From positions 1 to 40,553 of the forward strand of contig NZ_JAPZVR010000020.1 of NCBI RefSeq assembly GCF_027622855.1: a DNA stretch of 40,553 nt, written 5' to 3'. Positions 16,485 through 25,193 of the stretch are shown here, piece after piece. The notes under the pieces were generated by a model. That model did no database searches and had not been told where the DNA came from. It saw only the letters and a list, made by a program, of their open reading frames with translations. The stretch's first letter is position 1. Each line of letters begins with the position of its first letter. The position numbers were made by a program, and so were the translations under genes. Source of the stretch: Glycomyces algeriensis (GTDB lineage Bacteria; Actinomycetota; Actinomycetes; Mycobacteriales; Micromonosporaceae).

Positions 16485-16522
16485 TTGAGGTCTTCTTGAG
16501 TTAACTCGGGGTTCAGTTCGAG
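16485..16522 (+). promoter_or_regulatory. Direct repeats with 11-bp period upstream of the VTC gene
   Basis: TTGAG at 16485 and 16496, a degenerate copy (TCGGG) near 16506 and TTCGAG at 16517 recur with a period of about 11 bp. A palindrome GAGTTAACTC lies at 16498-16507. This is the arrangement bound by OmpR/PhoB-type response regulators. It precedes the start at 16568 by 46-83 bases. TACGAA (16551-16556) is a possible -10 box. Confidence 0.45.
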
Positions 16523-16567
16523 CCGCCCCGGTTTCACTCATCGCGTTCCCTACGAATAGGAGCGCCG

Positions 16568-17419
16568 ATGAGCGAAACGGGCATGCCGCCTGGCACCGCA
16601 TCGGGTCAGCTGCGCCGCACCGCGAGCGCACTGCACTCGTTCAACAGGTTCGAGATCAAGTACCTCCTCTCGTACGAGGAGGTGCCGCGGCTGCGCGAGG
16701 AGCTGGCCGCGCGCATGGTGGCCGACCCGTTCACGACGCGCGGCGGGTACCCGGTCACGAGCCTCTACTACGACTCGGCGTCGTTGCGGTACTACTGGGA
16801 GAAGATCGAGGGCCTGCGGTTCCGCCGCAAGCTGCGGGTGCGCGCCTACGGTGAGCGGCACGAGCTGCGCGACGACTCCCCGGTGTTCGTCGAGATCAAG
16901 CAGCGGGTCAACCGGGTGACCCAGAAGCGGCGCATGAAGATCCCGTACGGCGCGGCGCGCCGGCTGTGCGACGGCGCCGAACTGGTCGACCACTCCCCCG
17001 AGCAGCGGCCGTTCCTCGAGGAGGTCGCAGGCCTGGTCGACGGGCACGGGCTGCGGCCCACCGCGATCACCGCGTACAACCGCGAGGCCTACTTGGGAGC
17101 GGACGCCGACCTCGGACTGCGCGTCACCATCGACCACCGGGTGCGCGGACGCGACCGCGACTTCCACCTCGGCGCCGAGGTCGAGAACCGGCTCATCATC
17201 CCGCCCCACAAGGCGGTCGTCGAGGTCAAGGCCAACGAGCGGGTCCCGTACTGGGTCACCGACACCGCCGCGCGCCTCGGCATGTCCGTCGTGCGCATCT
17301 CCAAGTACTGCCAGAGCATCGAGGCGCACGGCCTGGCCCCGCGCTCGGTGTTCCACCTGCCCGTCGCGGACGACTACCGCGTCCGCGCGAACCCCGCACC
17401 CCGCACCGCCTCCGTCTGA
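16568..17419 (+). CDS. VTC-domain protein (polyphosphate polymerase-like)
   Basis: A 283-residue protein of the VTC family, whose eukaryotic members make polyphosphate inside a basic tunnel barrel. Family strands are visible: FNRFEIKYLL, VTSLYYDSASLRYYWEKIEG, RFRRKLRVRAYG, VFVEIKQRVNRVTQKRR, TAYNREAY, and AVVEVKANERVPYW. Alternating Lys/Arg and Glu on the strands agree with a triphosphate-tunnel fold. Bacterial members in CotH cassettes have no proven activity. The start has TAGGAG at a good distance. It is the first gene of a three-gene run with DUF4956 and CotH. Confidence 0.9.
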   Translation: MSETGMPPGTASGQLRRTASALHSFNRFEIKYLLSYEEVPRLREELAARMVADPFTTRGGYPVTSLYYDSASLRYYWEKIEGLRFRRKLRVRAYGERHELRDDSPVFVEIKQRVNRVTQKRRMKIPYGAARRLCDGAELVDHSPEQRPFLEEVAGLVDGHGLRPTAITAYNREAYLGADADLGLRVTIDHRVRGRDRDFHLGAEVENRLIIPPHKAVVEVKANERVPYWVTDTAARLGMSVVRISKYCQSIEAHGLAPRSVFHLPVADDYRVRANPAPRTASV

Positions 17420-17438
17420 ACACTCTGAGAAAGCAGCC

Positions 17439-18122
17439 ATGGACTTCCTGACGAACTTCAACGACCTCTCGGCCGAGTTCAGCGTGGCGGACATCGCCAT
17501 CTCGCTGACCCTGTCGTTCCTGCTCAGCTGCGTGATCGGCATCGTCTACCGCCGCACGCACCAGAACGTCTCGTACAGCCAGTCGTACGTGCAGACGCTC
17601 ATCATCATGGGCGTGGTCATCGCGGTGATCATGCTCATCGTCGGCTCCAACGTGGCGCGCGCGTTCGCACTCGTCGGCGCCCTCTCCATCATCCGGTTCC
17701 GCAACGCCCTCAAGGAGACCCGCGACGTCGGGTACATCTTCCTGGTGATGGGCGTGGGCATGGCCTGCGGGACCCGCTTCTACCTGCTGGCGGTCATCGC
17801 CACCGTCGTGGTCTGCCTGGTGCTGCTCATCATGCACCGCTTCGACTGGTTCGCGCACAACGTGCAGCGCCAGGTCGTCAAGGTCCACGTCCCGGCGGAC
17901 GAGGACTACACCGACCGCATCGACGACGTGCTCATCCGCAACACCGACGAGTTCGAGCAGGTCAGCATCGAGACCATCCGCGGCGGCGCCCTGATCGAGA
18001 TGACGTACACCGTGCGGCTCAAGAAGGGCAGGAACCCGTCCGGGCTGCTCGGCGAGTTGCGCGACGTGACCTCGGGCCAGCAGGTGACGGTCCTGACCGG
18101 TTACGACCAGACGGACCTGTAG
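17439..18122 (+). CDS. DUF4956 membrane protein
   Basis: A 227-residue protein with three to four hydrophobic helices in residues 18-130 and a soluble C-terminal domain of about 90 residues with a ferredoxin-like strand pattern (RQVVKVHVPADEDY..). The motif ALSIIRFRNALKETRDVGYIFLVMGVGMACG is characteristic of DUF4956. AGAAAG precedes the start, and only two bases separate it from CotH. Its constant association with VTC and CotH genes suggests a membrane scaffold or transport role for a phosphorylated polymer; the function is unproven. Confidence 0.9.
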   Translation: MDFLTNFNDLSAEFSVADIAISLTLSFLLSCVIGIVYRRTHQNVSYSQSYVQTLIIMGVVIAVIMLIVGSNVARAFALVGALSIIRFRNALKETRDVGYIFLVMGVGMACGTRFYLLAVIATVVVCLVLLIMHRFDWFAHNVQRQVVKVHVPADEDYTDRIDDVLIRNTDEFEQVSIETIRGGALIEMTYTVRLKKGRNPSGLLGELRDVTSGQQVTVLTGYDQTDL

Positions 18123-18124
18123 CC

Positions 18125-19723
18125 ATGGCGGCCAGAAGCATCCGTCACCGGATCCCGGTGAGCCTCCGGCACCATTGGAAGCTCATCGCCGGCTCGGTCG
18201 GGCTCATCGCGGTGCTCACCCTCGTGGTCGGCACGGTGCGGGCCACGGCCCTGGTGTACTCGGACGCGAACGAGGGATTCGTGGTCACCAACGACATCCA
18301 GGGCACGGTCGACCTGTTCGACACCGCGGTCGCGCACGAGATCAGCCTCTCCTACAGCGACGCGGACTTCGCGGAGATGCGGGAGGCCTTCGAGGACTCG
18401 GGCGAGAAGTCGTGGATCAAAGCCGACATCACCATCGACGGCGTCACGATCTCGGACGTGGGAATCCGGTTGAAGGGCAACTCGACGCTCTCGGCGCTCG
18501 GCGGCGGCACGTCGAACGGTGAAGGGGCCGAAGGCGGGCGGATGCCCGGCGGCGGTGAGATGCCCGAGGGTTTGGAACTTCCTGAGGGCATGGAGATGCC
18601 TGCGGACGCGGGCGGGATGGAGATGCCCGGCGGCATGGGCGGCGGCTCCGGAAGCTCGATCAGCTTCGACTCCCCCGAGGGCCTGCCGTGGCTCATCGAC
18701 TTCTCGCAGTACGTCGACGGCCAGGTCTACCAGGGCAACCAGCAGATCAGCCTGCGCGTCGAATCCGGGATGGGCGGCGGGTCGACGTTGAACGAGGCCG
18801 TCGCGCTGGAGCTCATCGAGGCCAGCGGCGAGGCGGCCTACGACTGGAACTACGCCACGGTGTCGGTCAACGGCTCCGAGGGCGTCACCCGCCGGGTCGT
18901 GGACATCATGGACGTCACCTGGGCCGGGGAGGAGTACGGCGCGGACTCCGGCGTGCTCTACAAGGCCCTCTCCACCGGGACCTTCGCGTACCAGGGCGAG
19001 GACCCGGACGACTACGAGGACGACTTCAAGCAGGTCACCATGGAGGGCTCGGCCGACGTGCAGCCGCTCGTGGACTTCCTGGAGTGGCTCGGCGAGGCCG
19101 ATGACGCGACCTTCGACGCCGAACTCGGCGACTGGGTCGACATCGCGTCCTTCGCGAACTACACCGCACTGCAGAACCTGCTCGCCAACGGCGACGACAT
19201 GGCGGGCCCAGGGAAGAACTACTACCTCTGGTACGACTACGAAACCGGCCTCATCAGTGTCGTGACCTGGGACGTCGATCTGACGCTCCAGACCGCGGAC
19301 CTCGCCCCGGACGAGACCGCCTCGATCGGCGGCGGCATGGGCGGCGGCGGCACGGCTCCCGAGCAGGAGGCGGCCGGCGAGACCGGGGAAGCGCAGCCGC
19401 CGGGCCAGACGCCCGGCGGCGGCGAGATGCCCGAAGGCATGGAGATGCCGGAGGGCATGGGAGGCGGCATGGGCGGCAACGAGCTCAAGGAGCGCTTCCT
19501 GGCGTCCGAGGCCTTCCAGGACGAGTACATGGCGGCGTACAACGAGCTCTACGAGACGCTGTTCGCCTCCGGTGCCGCCCTCGAAGCGGTCGACACCGCG
19601 CAGACCGCGGCCGAGCTGAACGGCGCCGACGTCGCCGATGCGGCCGAGTCGCTCAAAGCGGTCATTCAGCAGCGGACCGAGTTCCTCGCCGAGGAGCTCG
19701 ACGAAGCCTCCACTGCGGAGTGA
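18125..19723 (+). CDS. CotH-type kinase, membrane-anchored, with Met/Gly-rich inserts
   Basis: A 532-residue protein. Residues 20-42 are an uncleaved signal anchor. The CotH fold starts with DLFDTAVAHEISLSYSDADF and VGIRLKGNSTLSAL, and continues through SLRVESGM..LNEAVALELIEASG to the catalytic-region Asp near residue 382 in VVTWDVDLTLQ, which matches the WD-X-N/D signature. Spore-coat CotH is an ATP-dependent protein kinase, so phosphorylation of a surface protein or polymer outside the membrane is inferred. Two low-complexity inserts stand out: about residues 133-180 and 400-455, built from EMPEG, EMP and GGGMGG. They give more than a dozen methionines in glycine/proline context. Confidence 0.88.
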   Translation: MAARSIRHRIPVSLRHHWKLIAGSVGLIAVLTLVVGTVRATALVYSDANEGFVVTNDIQGTVDLFDTAVAHEISLSYSDADFAEMREAFEDSGEKSWIKADITIDGVTISDVGIRLKGNSTLSALGGGTSNGEGAEGGRMPGGGEMPEGLELPEGMEMPADAGGMEMPGGMGGGSGSSISFDSPEGLPWLIDFSQYVDGQVYQGNQQISLRVESGMGGGSTLNEAVALELIEASGEAAYDWNYATVSVNGSEGVTRRVVDIMDVTWAGEEYGADSGVLYKALSTGTFAYQGEDPDDYEDDFKQVTMEGSADVQPLVDFLEWLGEADDATFDAELGDWVDIASFANYTALQNLLANGDDMAGPGKNYYLWYDYETGLISVVTWDVDLTLQTADLAPDETASIGGGMGGGGTAPEQEAAGETGEAQPPGQTPGGGEMPEGMEMPEGMGGGMGGNELKERFLASEAFQDEYMAAYNELYETLFASGAALEAVDTAQTAAELNGADVADAAESLKAVIQQRTEFLAEELDEASTAE

Positions 19724-19770
19724 TCACACGGGGAGCGGGCGGTTCCCACCGTTCTGCCCGTTCCCCGTGC

Positions 19771-19842
19771 GGGCCCGCGCCTTGGGGGAGGCGCGGGCTC
19801 CGGCAAGCCGAAGGCCCCGAAACGGCGCGGTTTCGGGGCCTT
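19771..19842. terminator. Two terminator hairpins between cotH and mgtE
   Basis: The first stem is 11 bp with one G-U pair (19771-19781 with 19790-19800). The second is a perfect 13-bp stem (19811-19823 with 19830-19842, six-base loop) followed on the plus strand by TTCC. The genes converge here, so the hairpins can stop transcription from both sides. Confidence 0.8.
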
Positions 19843-19853
19843 TTCCTTGGGAA

Positions 19854-21200
19854 TCAACCGGTCAACGCAGGGCCCAGGACCAGGGCCGCGACCGAGAAGT
19901 AGATGAGCAGGCCGGTCGCATCGCACAGGGTGGAGACCATCGGCGCGGAGACGAGGGCCGGGTCGATGCCGACCTTCTTCGCCAGGAGCGGCAGCAGCGA
20001 GCCGACGAACGTCGACCAGGTGCAGATGACCAGGAGCGTCACCGCGATGATGAGCCCGATGTCCCACCCGTACACGAAGCCGACGACCGGTCCGCCGACG
20101 GCCGCGAGCATCGAGCCGAGCAGGAAGCCCACCCGCGATTCGCGCCAGGTGATCCTGAAGGCGTCCGAGAACCGGACCTCGCCGACCGCCATGGCGCGGA
20201 TGATCGTCACCGACGCCTGCGAACCGGAGTTGCCGCCGGTGCCCGTGAGCAGCGAGATGAACACCGCGAGCACGGTGACGTTCGCGAGGTAGGCCTCGTA
20301 GTAGTTGAGGACCGTAACGGTGAGCGAGGCGGAGACGGCCAGGATGAGCAGCCACACGGCGCGGCTGCGCGCCAGCATGAACACGCCGGCCGAGAGGTAC
20401 GGCCGCTCGAGCGGCTCGGCCGCACCGGCGCGGGCGGCGTCCTCAGTGTCCTCGGCCTCGAGGATCTCCATGGCGTCGTCCCAGGTGATCAGCCCGACGA
20501 GGCGGTCCTCGTGGTCGACCACCGAGAGCGCGATGAGGTTGGCCTCCTGGATGAGGCGGGCGGCCTCTTCCTGGTCGGTGTCGGTGGAGACCTGGTAGTG
20601 CTCGTCCGCGATGAGGTCGCTGACGGGGAGGTCGGGGTCGGCGCTCACGAGGTCGGCGAGCGTGACGGTGCCGAGGAGCTTGCGGTGCCCGTCGGTCACC
20701 GGCAGCACGTCGATGTTCCGGGGGCGTTCGCGCAGGTGCCGGATGCGCTCGATCGCGGCGGCCGCGGACATCGAGGCGCGCAGCGACACGTAGTCGGGCG
20801 TCATGATGCGCCCGGCCGACTCGGGCTCGTACCCGAGGAGCTGCGCGGTGATCCGCCGGTCGGCGGCGTTCAGCTGGGACTGGAACCGGGTGGCGACCTT
20901 CGCGGGCATCTCGTCGAAGAGCTTGGCCCGGTCGTCGGCCTCCATCGAGTCGAGCAGCTCGCGGACCGTGTCGGTCTTGAGCCCGTCGATGAGCTCCTGC
21001 TGGTGGACGGTGTCGAGCTCTTCGAAGACGGCGAGCGCGCGGTCTTTGGGGAGGAGCCGGAACCGCAGGGCCTGTTCGGCCAGGTCCATGCGGGGCAGCT
21101 CTTCGGCGAGCACGACGGTCGAGGTGTCGGCGAGTTCCAGTCGGAGCGCCGCGAGCTCGTCTACCGCCGCGGGCGAAATGGGCTGAATGATCTGAGCCAT
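19854..21200 (-). CDS. mgtE: Magnesium transporter MgtE
   Basis: A 448-residue Mg2+ channel. The N-terminal domain is superhelical (MAKVATRFQ-like PAKVATRFQ near residue 105), the two CBS domains span about 125-250 (GRIMTPDYVSL; DVLPVTDG; IALSVVDHEDRLVGLITWDDAM), and five membrane helices follow. The pore region carries TGTGGNSGSQASVTIIRAMAVGEV. The start at 21200 is chosen over 21215 because GGAGGTGG lies six bases upstream. The gene has a 168-base leader holding a short ORF and two competing hairpins, which suggests expression is controlled by Mg2+ through translation of the leader. Confidence 0.95.
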   Translation of the reverse strand: MAQIIQPISPAAVDELAALRLELADTSTVVLAEELPRMDLAEQALRFRLLPKDRALAVFEELDTVHQQELIDGLKTDTVRELLDSMEADDRAKLFDEMPAKVATRFQSQLNAADRRITAQLLGYEPESAGRIMTPDYVSLRASMSAAAAIERIRHLRERPRNIDVLPVTDGHRKLLGTVTLADLVSADPDLPVSDLIADEHYQVSTDTDQEEAARLIQEANLIALSVVDHEDRLVGLITWDDAMEILEAEDTEDAARAGAAEPLERPYLSAGVFMLARSRAVWLLILAVSASLTVTVLNYYEAYLANVTVLAVFISLLTGTGGNSGSQASVTIIRAMAVGEVRFSDAFRITWRESRVGFLLGSMLAAVGGPVVGFVYGWDIGLIIAVTLLVICTWSTFVGSLLPLLAKKVGIDPALVSAPMVSTLCDATGLLIYFSVAALVLGPALTG

Positions 21201-21217
21201 AGCAGCCACCTCCATTA

Positions 21218-21271
21218 CATGAGGAAAGGGCCGTGCCCCGACCTCATGCAGCGGCGCGTTCGCCGCAGGTC
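21218..21271 (-). promoter_or_regulatory. Two mutually exclusive hairpins before mgtE (candidate attenuator)
   Basis: Hairpin A pairs GACCT+GCGGCG with CGCCGC+AGGTC (21240-21271, with a six-base bulge). Hairpin B pairs CATGAGG with CCTCATG (21218-21224 with 21242-21248), with an inner 4-bp stem (21228-21231 with 21235-21238). They share 21240-21248, so only one can form. Arm A contains the leader stop codon; B ends eight bases upstream of the mgtE ribosome site. A ribosome finishing the leader would open A and allow B. Confidence 0.6.
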
Positions 21272-21368
21272 AGGCTGCCCGCTTCAATGTAAGAGGACGC
21301 GGAGCACGGTAAAAGGGAAATGGGAAGAACACGTCGGTATCTCGACTAGATCCGGGGTCGTCGCCCAT
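21270..21368 (-). CDS. Leader peptide upstream of mgtE
   Basis: A 32-codon ORF with a very strong ribosome site (GGAGG, eight bases ahead of ATG). The peptide begins MGDDPGSSRDTD, acidic with a proline, then VFFPFPFYRAPRP with four prolines, and ends LTLKRAA. Acidic-plus-proline N-termini destabilise translating ribosomes when Mg2+ is low; enteric MgtL (mgtA leader) works that way. Its stop lies inside hairpin A. No M-box riboswitch is visible. Function is inferred from composition, ribosome site and position. Confidence 0.65.
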   Translation of the reverse strand: MGDDPGSSRDTDVFFPFPFYRAPRPLTLKRAA

Positions 21369-21498
21369 GGCCCTCACCTCCTCCGGTCGCGGGTGAGCCT
21401 TGCGCGGTCAAGGGTAGCAATCATCTGTGAACAACATCGCTTACTGGGGTGCCCAAAGACTCGCGGCTCACACCGGTACTGAACGGACAGTGAACGCG

Positions 21499-21528
21499 AA
21501 AGGGCCGGACGTGCTCGTCCGGCCCTTT
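21499..21528 (-). terminator. Terminator of the gatCAB operon
   Basis: A perfect 13-bp stem (21499-21511 with 21516-21528) with a four-base loop, ending in TTT in the minus direction, begins 12 bases past the gatB stop codon. Confidence 0.9.
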
Positions 21529-21540
21529 GCTCGTTCGGTG

Positions 21541-23028
21541 TTAGCTCAGCTTGTCCAGGATGATCTGGCGGACCGTGCCGGCGTCGGCCTGGCCCTTGGT
21601 GGCCTTCATGACCGCGCCGATGAGGACGCCGGCGGCGGCGTGGGTGCCGCCGCGGATCTTGTCGGCGACCGCCGGGTTGGCGGCGATGGCCTCCTCGACG
21701 GCGGTCTCGAGCGCGCCGGTGTCGGAGACGACCTCGAGGCCGCGCTTGGCGGCGACGTCGGCCGGGTCGCCTTCACCGGCGATGACGCCGTCGATGACCT
21801 GGCGGGCCAGCTTGTCGTTCAGGCGTCCGTCGTCGACCATGCCCTGGAGCTGCGCGACCTGGGCGGGCGTGATCGCCAGCGCGGCGAGTTCCTCGCCTGA
21901 TTCGTTGGCGCGGCGCGAGAGTTCACCGAGCCACCACTTGACGGCGCCGGACGGCGTGGTGCCGGCGGCGACGGTGGCATCGATGAGTTCGATGGCGTCG
22001 GCGTTGACGACCGACTGCATCTCCTTGTCGCCCAGGGACCATTCGGCCTGGAGGCGTTCGCGGCGCTTGCGCGGGGGCTCGGGGAGCTCGGAGCGGAGCT
22101 GCTCGACCCATTCGCGGGACGGCTCCATGACGGCGAGGTCGGGTTCGGGGAAGTACCGGTAGTCGGTGGCTTCCTCTTTGGAGCGTCCGGCGCGGGTCTC
22201 GCCGGTGGTCTCCTGGAAGTGGCGGGTCTCCTGGAAGATCCGCTCGCCGGCGTCGAGGAGCGCGGACTGGCGGCGGACCTCGTAGCGGACGGCGCGTTCG
22301 ACCGAGCGGAGGGAGTTGACGTTCTTCGTCTCGGTGCGGGTGCCCCATTCGGCGCCCGGCAGGTTGAGCGAGAGGTTGACGTCGCAGCGGAGCGACCCCT
22401 GCTCCATGCGGACGTCGGAGACGCCGAGTGAGCGGACGATGTCGCGCAGTTCGGCGGTGTAGGCGCGGGCGACCTCGGGGGCGAGGGCGCCGGTGCCGGG
22501 CACGGGGCGGGTGACGATCTCCACGAGCGGGATGCCGGCGCGGTTGTAGTCCACGAGGGACTCGGTGGCGCCGTGGATGCGGCCGGTGGCGCCGCCGACG
22601 TGGAGGGTCTTGCCGGTGTCCTCTTCGAGGTGCACGCGCTCGATCTCGATGCGGTACTCCTTGCCCTCCACGACCACGTCGACGTAGCCGTTCTCGCAGA
22701 GCGGCTCCTCGTACTGGCTGGTCTGGAAGTTCTTCGGCATGTCCGGGTAGAAGTAGTTCTTCCGGGCGAAGCGGGTCCACTCGGCGATGTGGCAGTTGAG
22801 GGCCAGGCCGATCTTGATGGTGGCCTCGATGGCGGCCTTGTTGGCGACCGGGAGGGCGCCGGGCAGGGCCAGGCAGACCGGGCAGGTCTGCGTGTTGGGC
22901 TCGGCGCCGAAGGTGGTGGAGCAGCCGCAGAACATCTTGGTGTTCGTGTCGAGTTCGATGTGGGTCTCGAGGCCGAGGACGGGCTCGTAGGTCTCGACGG
23001 CCTTGTCGTAGTCGTTCAGCTTCGTCAT
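21541..23028 (-). CDS. gatB: Aspartyl/glutamyl-tRNA amidotransferase subunit B
   Basis: GatB (495 residues) phosphorylates Glu-tRNA(Gln) or Asp-tRNA(Asn) and receives ammonia from GatA, completing tRNA amidation. Seen: [13 protein letters not shown], the zinc-type cysteines MFCGCS and [31 protein letters not shown], the EEDTGK catalytic stretch, [14 protein letters not shown], and the C-terminal YqeY-like helical domain ending [12 protein letters not shown]. It is the last gene of gatC-gatA-gatB, four bases after gatA. Confidence 0.98.
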   Translation of the reverse strand: MTKLNDYDKAVETYEPVLGLETHIELDTNTKMFCGCSTTFGAEPNTQTCPVCLALPGALPVANKAAIEATIKIGLALNCHIAEWTRFARKNYFYPDMPKNFQTSQYEEPLCENGYVDVVVEGKEYRIEIERVHLEEDTGKTLHVGGATGRIHGATESLVDYNRAGIPLVEIVTRPVPGTGALAPEVARAYTAELRDIVRSLGVSDVRMEQGSLRCDVNLSLNLPGAEWGTRTETKNVNSLRSVERAVRYEVRRQSALLDAGERIFQETRHFQETTGETRAGRSKEEATDYRYFPEPDLAVMEPSREWVEQLRSELPEPPRKRRERLQAEWSLGDKEMQSVVNADAIELIDATVAAGTTPSGAVKWWLGELSRRANESGEELAALAITPAQVAQLQGMVDDGRLNDKLARQVIDGVIAGEGDPADVAAKRGLEVVSDTGALETAVEEAIAANPAVADKIRGGTHAAAGVLIGAVMKATKGQADAGTVRQIILDKLS

Positions 23029-23032
23029 GACG

Positions 23033-24538
<1,506 letters not shown>

Positions 24539-24540
24539 GG

Positions 24541-24840
24541 CTAGGCCTCCTCGTCCAGGATGCGCGGAACGCGGAAGCGGTCCTCGTACGTGTCGGGTCC
24601 GCCCGCGAGTGCGGCGTCGCGGGGCAGGGACGGCTGGGGCTGGTCTTCCCGGAAGACGTTCACCAGCGGCACCGCGTGCGAGGTCGGCTGGACGCCGTCC
24701 GTGTTCACTTCGGCGAGCGTCTTCATCGATTCGAGGATGACGTCCAGCTGGCCCGCGAAGGCGTCGAGCTCGTCATCGGTGACTTCGAGGCGGGCCAGTC
24801 GCGCCAAGTGCGCGACTTCCTCGCGTGAAATCGTACTCAC
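24541..24840 (-). CDS. gatC: Aspartyl/glutamyl-tRNA amidotransferase subunit C
   Basis: GatC (99 residues) is the small stabilising belt that wraps the GatA/GatB interface. [33 protein letters not shown] is the family's N-terminal helical signature; the C-terminal part has [19 protein letters not shown]. It is the promoter-proximal gene of gatCAB. The upstream 350 bases hold its promoter (not resolved) and, on the other strand, a candidate small RNA. Confidence 0.97.
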   Translation of the reverse strand: MSTISREEVAHLARLARLEVTDDELDAFAGQLDVILESMKTLAEVNTDGVQPTSHAVPLVNVFREDQPQPSLPRDAALAGGPDTYEDRFRVPRILDEEA

Positions 24841-25036
24841 GACAGGTGTTTCCTAACGGTTACTAGCTGCGGGAAGACCTGTCGAGTCTAGGCTGTGCGC
24901 GGTCGGCGCCCGAGGCGGGCACCGCCCAGTGTGGGGCGATCTGCTCAGCGGTTGCCGATGGGTGTGACGGACGGATCGCGAAAATCGATCGACACCGGGG
25001 GTGTGAGCCTGAAACAGCCCCCTAGCCACTGGAGAT

Positions 25037-25190
25037 GTGACGTGATACTCTTTCGTCACTGGTTCGGAACGGGTTTCCTGGTTTCCTTTCTGTTTCCTTG
25101 CTAAGAACGAGTCGGTGGGTGTTCCGACTTGTGGTGGTGTTCTCGAGCCAGTACAGGCCCCGGGCGGAAGCCCGGGGCCTGGTTCTTTTT
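25037..25190 (+). ncRNA. Candidate small RNA with intrinsic terminator
   Basis: No plus-strand gene leads into the strong terminator here, yet the T-run (GTTCTTTTT, 25182-25190) is on the plus strand after a perfect 12-bp stem (25154-25165 with 25170-25181). Upstream lies an inverted repeat GTGACG-N11-CGTCAC (25037-25059) flanking a -10-like GATACT, then GTTTCCT repeated three times (25073-25099) and a hairpin AGTCGG/CCGACT (25110-25129). This suggests a transcript of about 130 bases starting near 25057. The pyrimidine-rich repeats could pair with purine-rich ribosome sites. No known RNA family is recognised. Confidence 0.45.
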
Positions 25191-25193
25191 GTG

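Noticed and set aside
13630..16488. A 952-codon plus-strand open frame
   Set aside because: It reads the sugar dehydrogenase and metallophosphoesterase genes in a shifted frame and gives Arg/His-rich nonsense.
21201..21440. M-box magnesium riboswitch before mgtE
   Set aside because: I looked for the conserved M-box core (GUUAGGUGAGGCUCC-like) and did not find it; the leader ORF and hairpins explain the region better.
25073..25099. CRISPR-like short repeats (GTTTCCT three times)
   Set aside because: Units are seven bases with no regular spacers and no cas genes in the window; they are better seen as part of a small RNA.
24895..25104. A 69-codon plus-strand ORF between gatC and the exporter operon
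   Set aside because: It lacks a ribosome site, has basic low-complexity sequence and poor third-position bias, and crosses the inverted repeat at 25037-25059.
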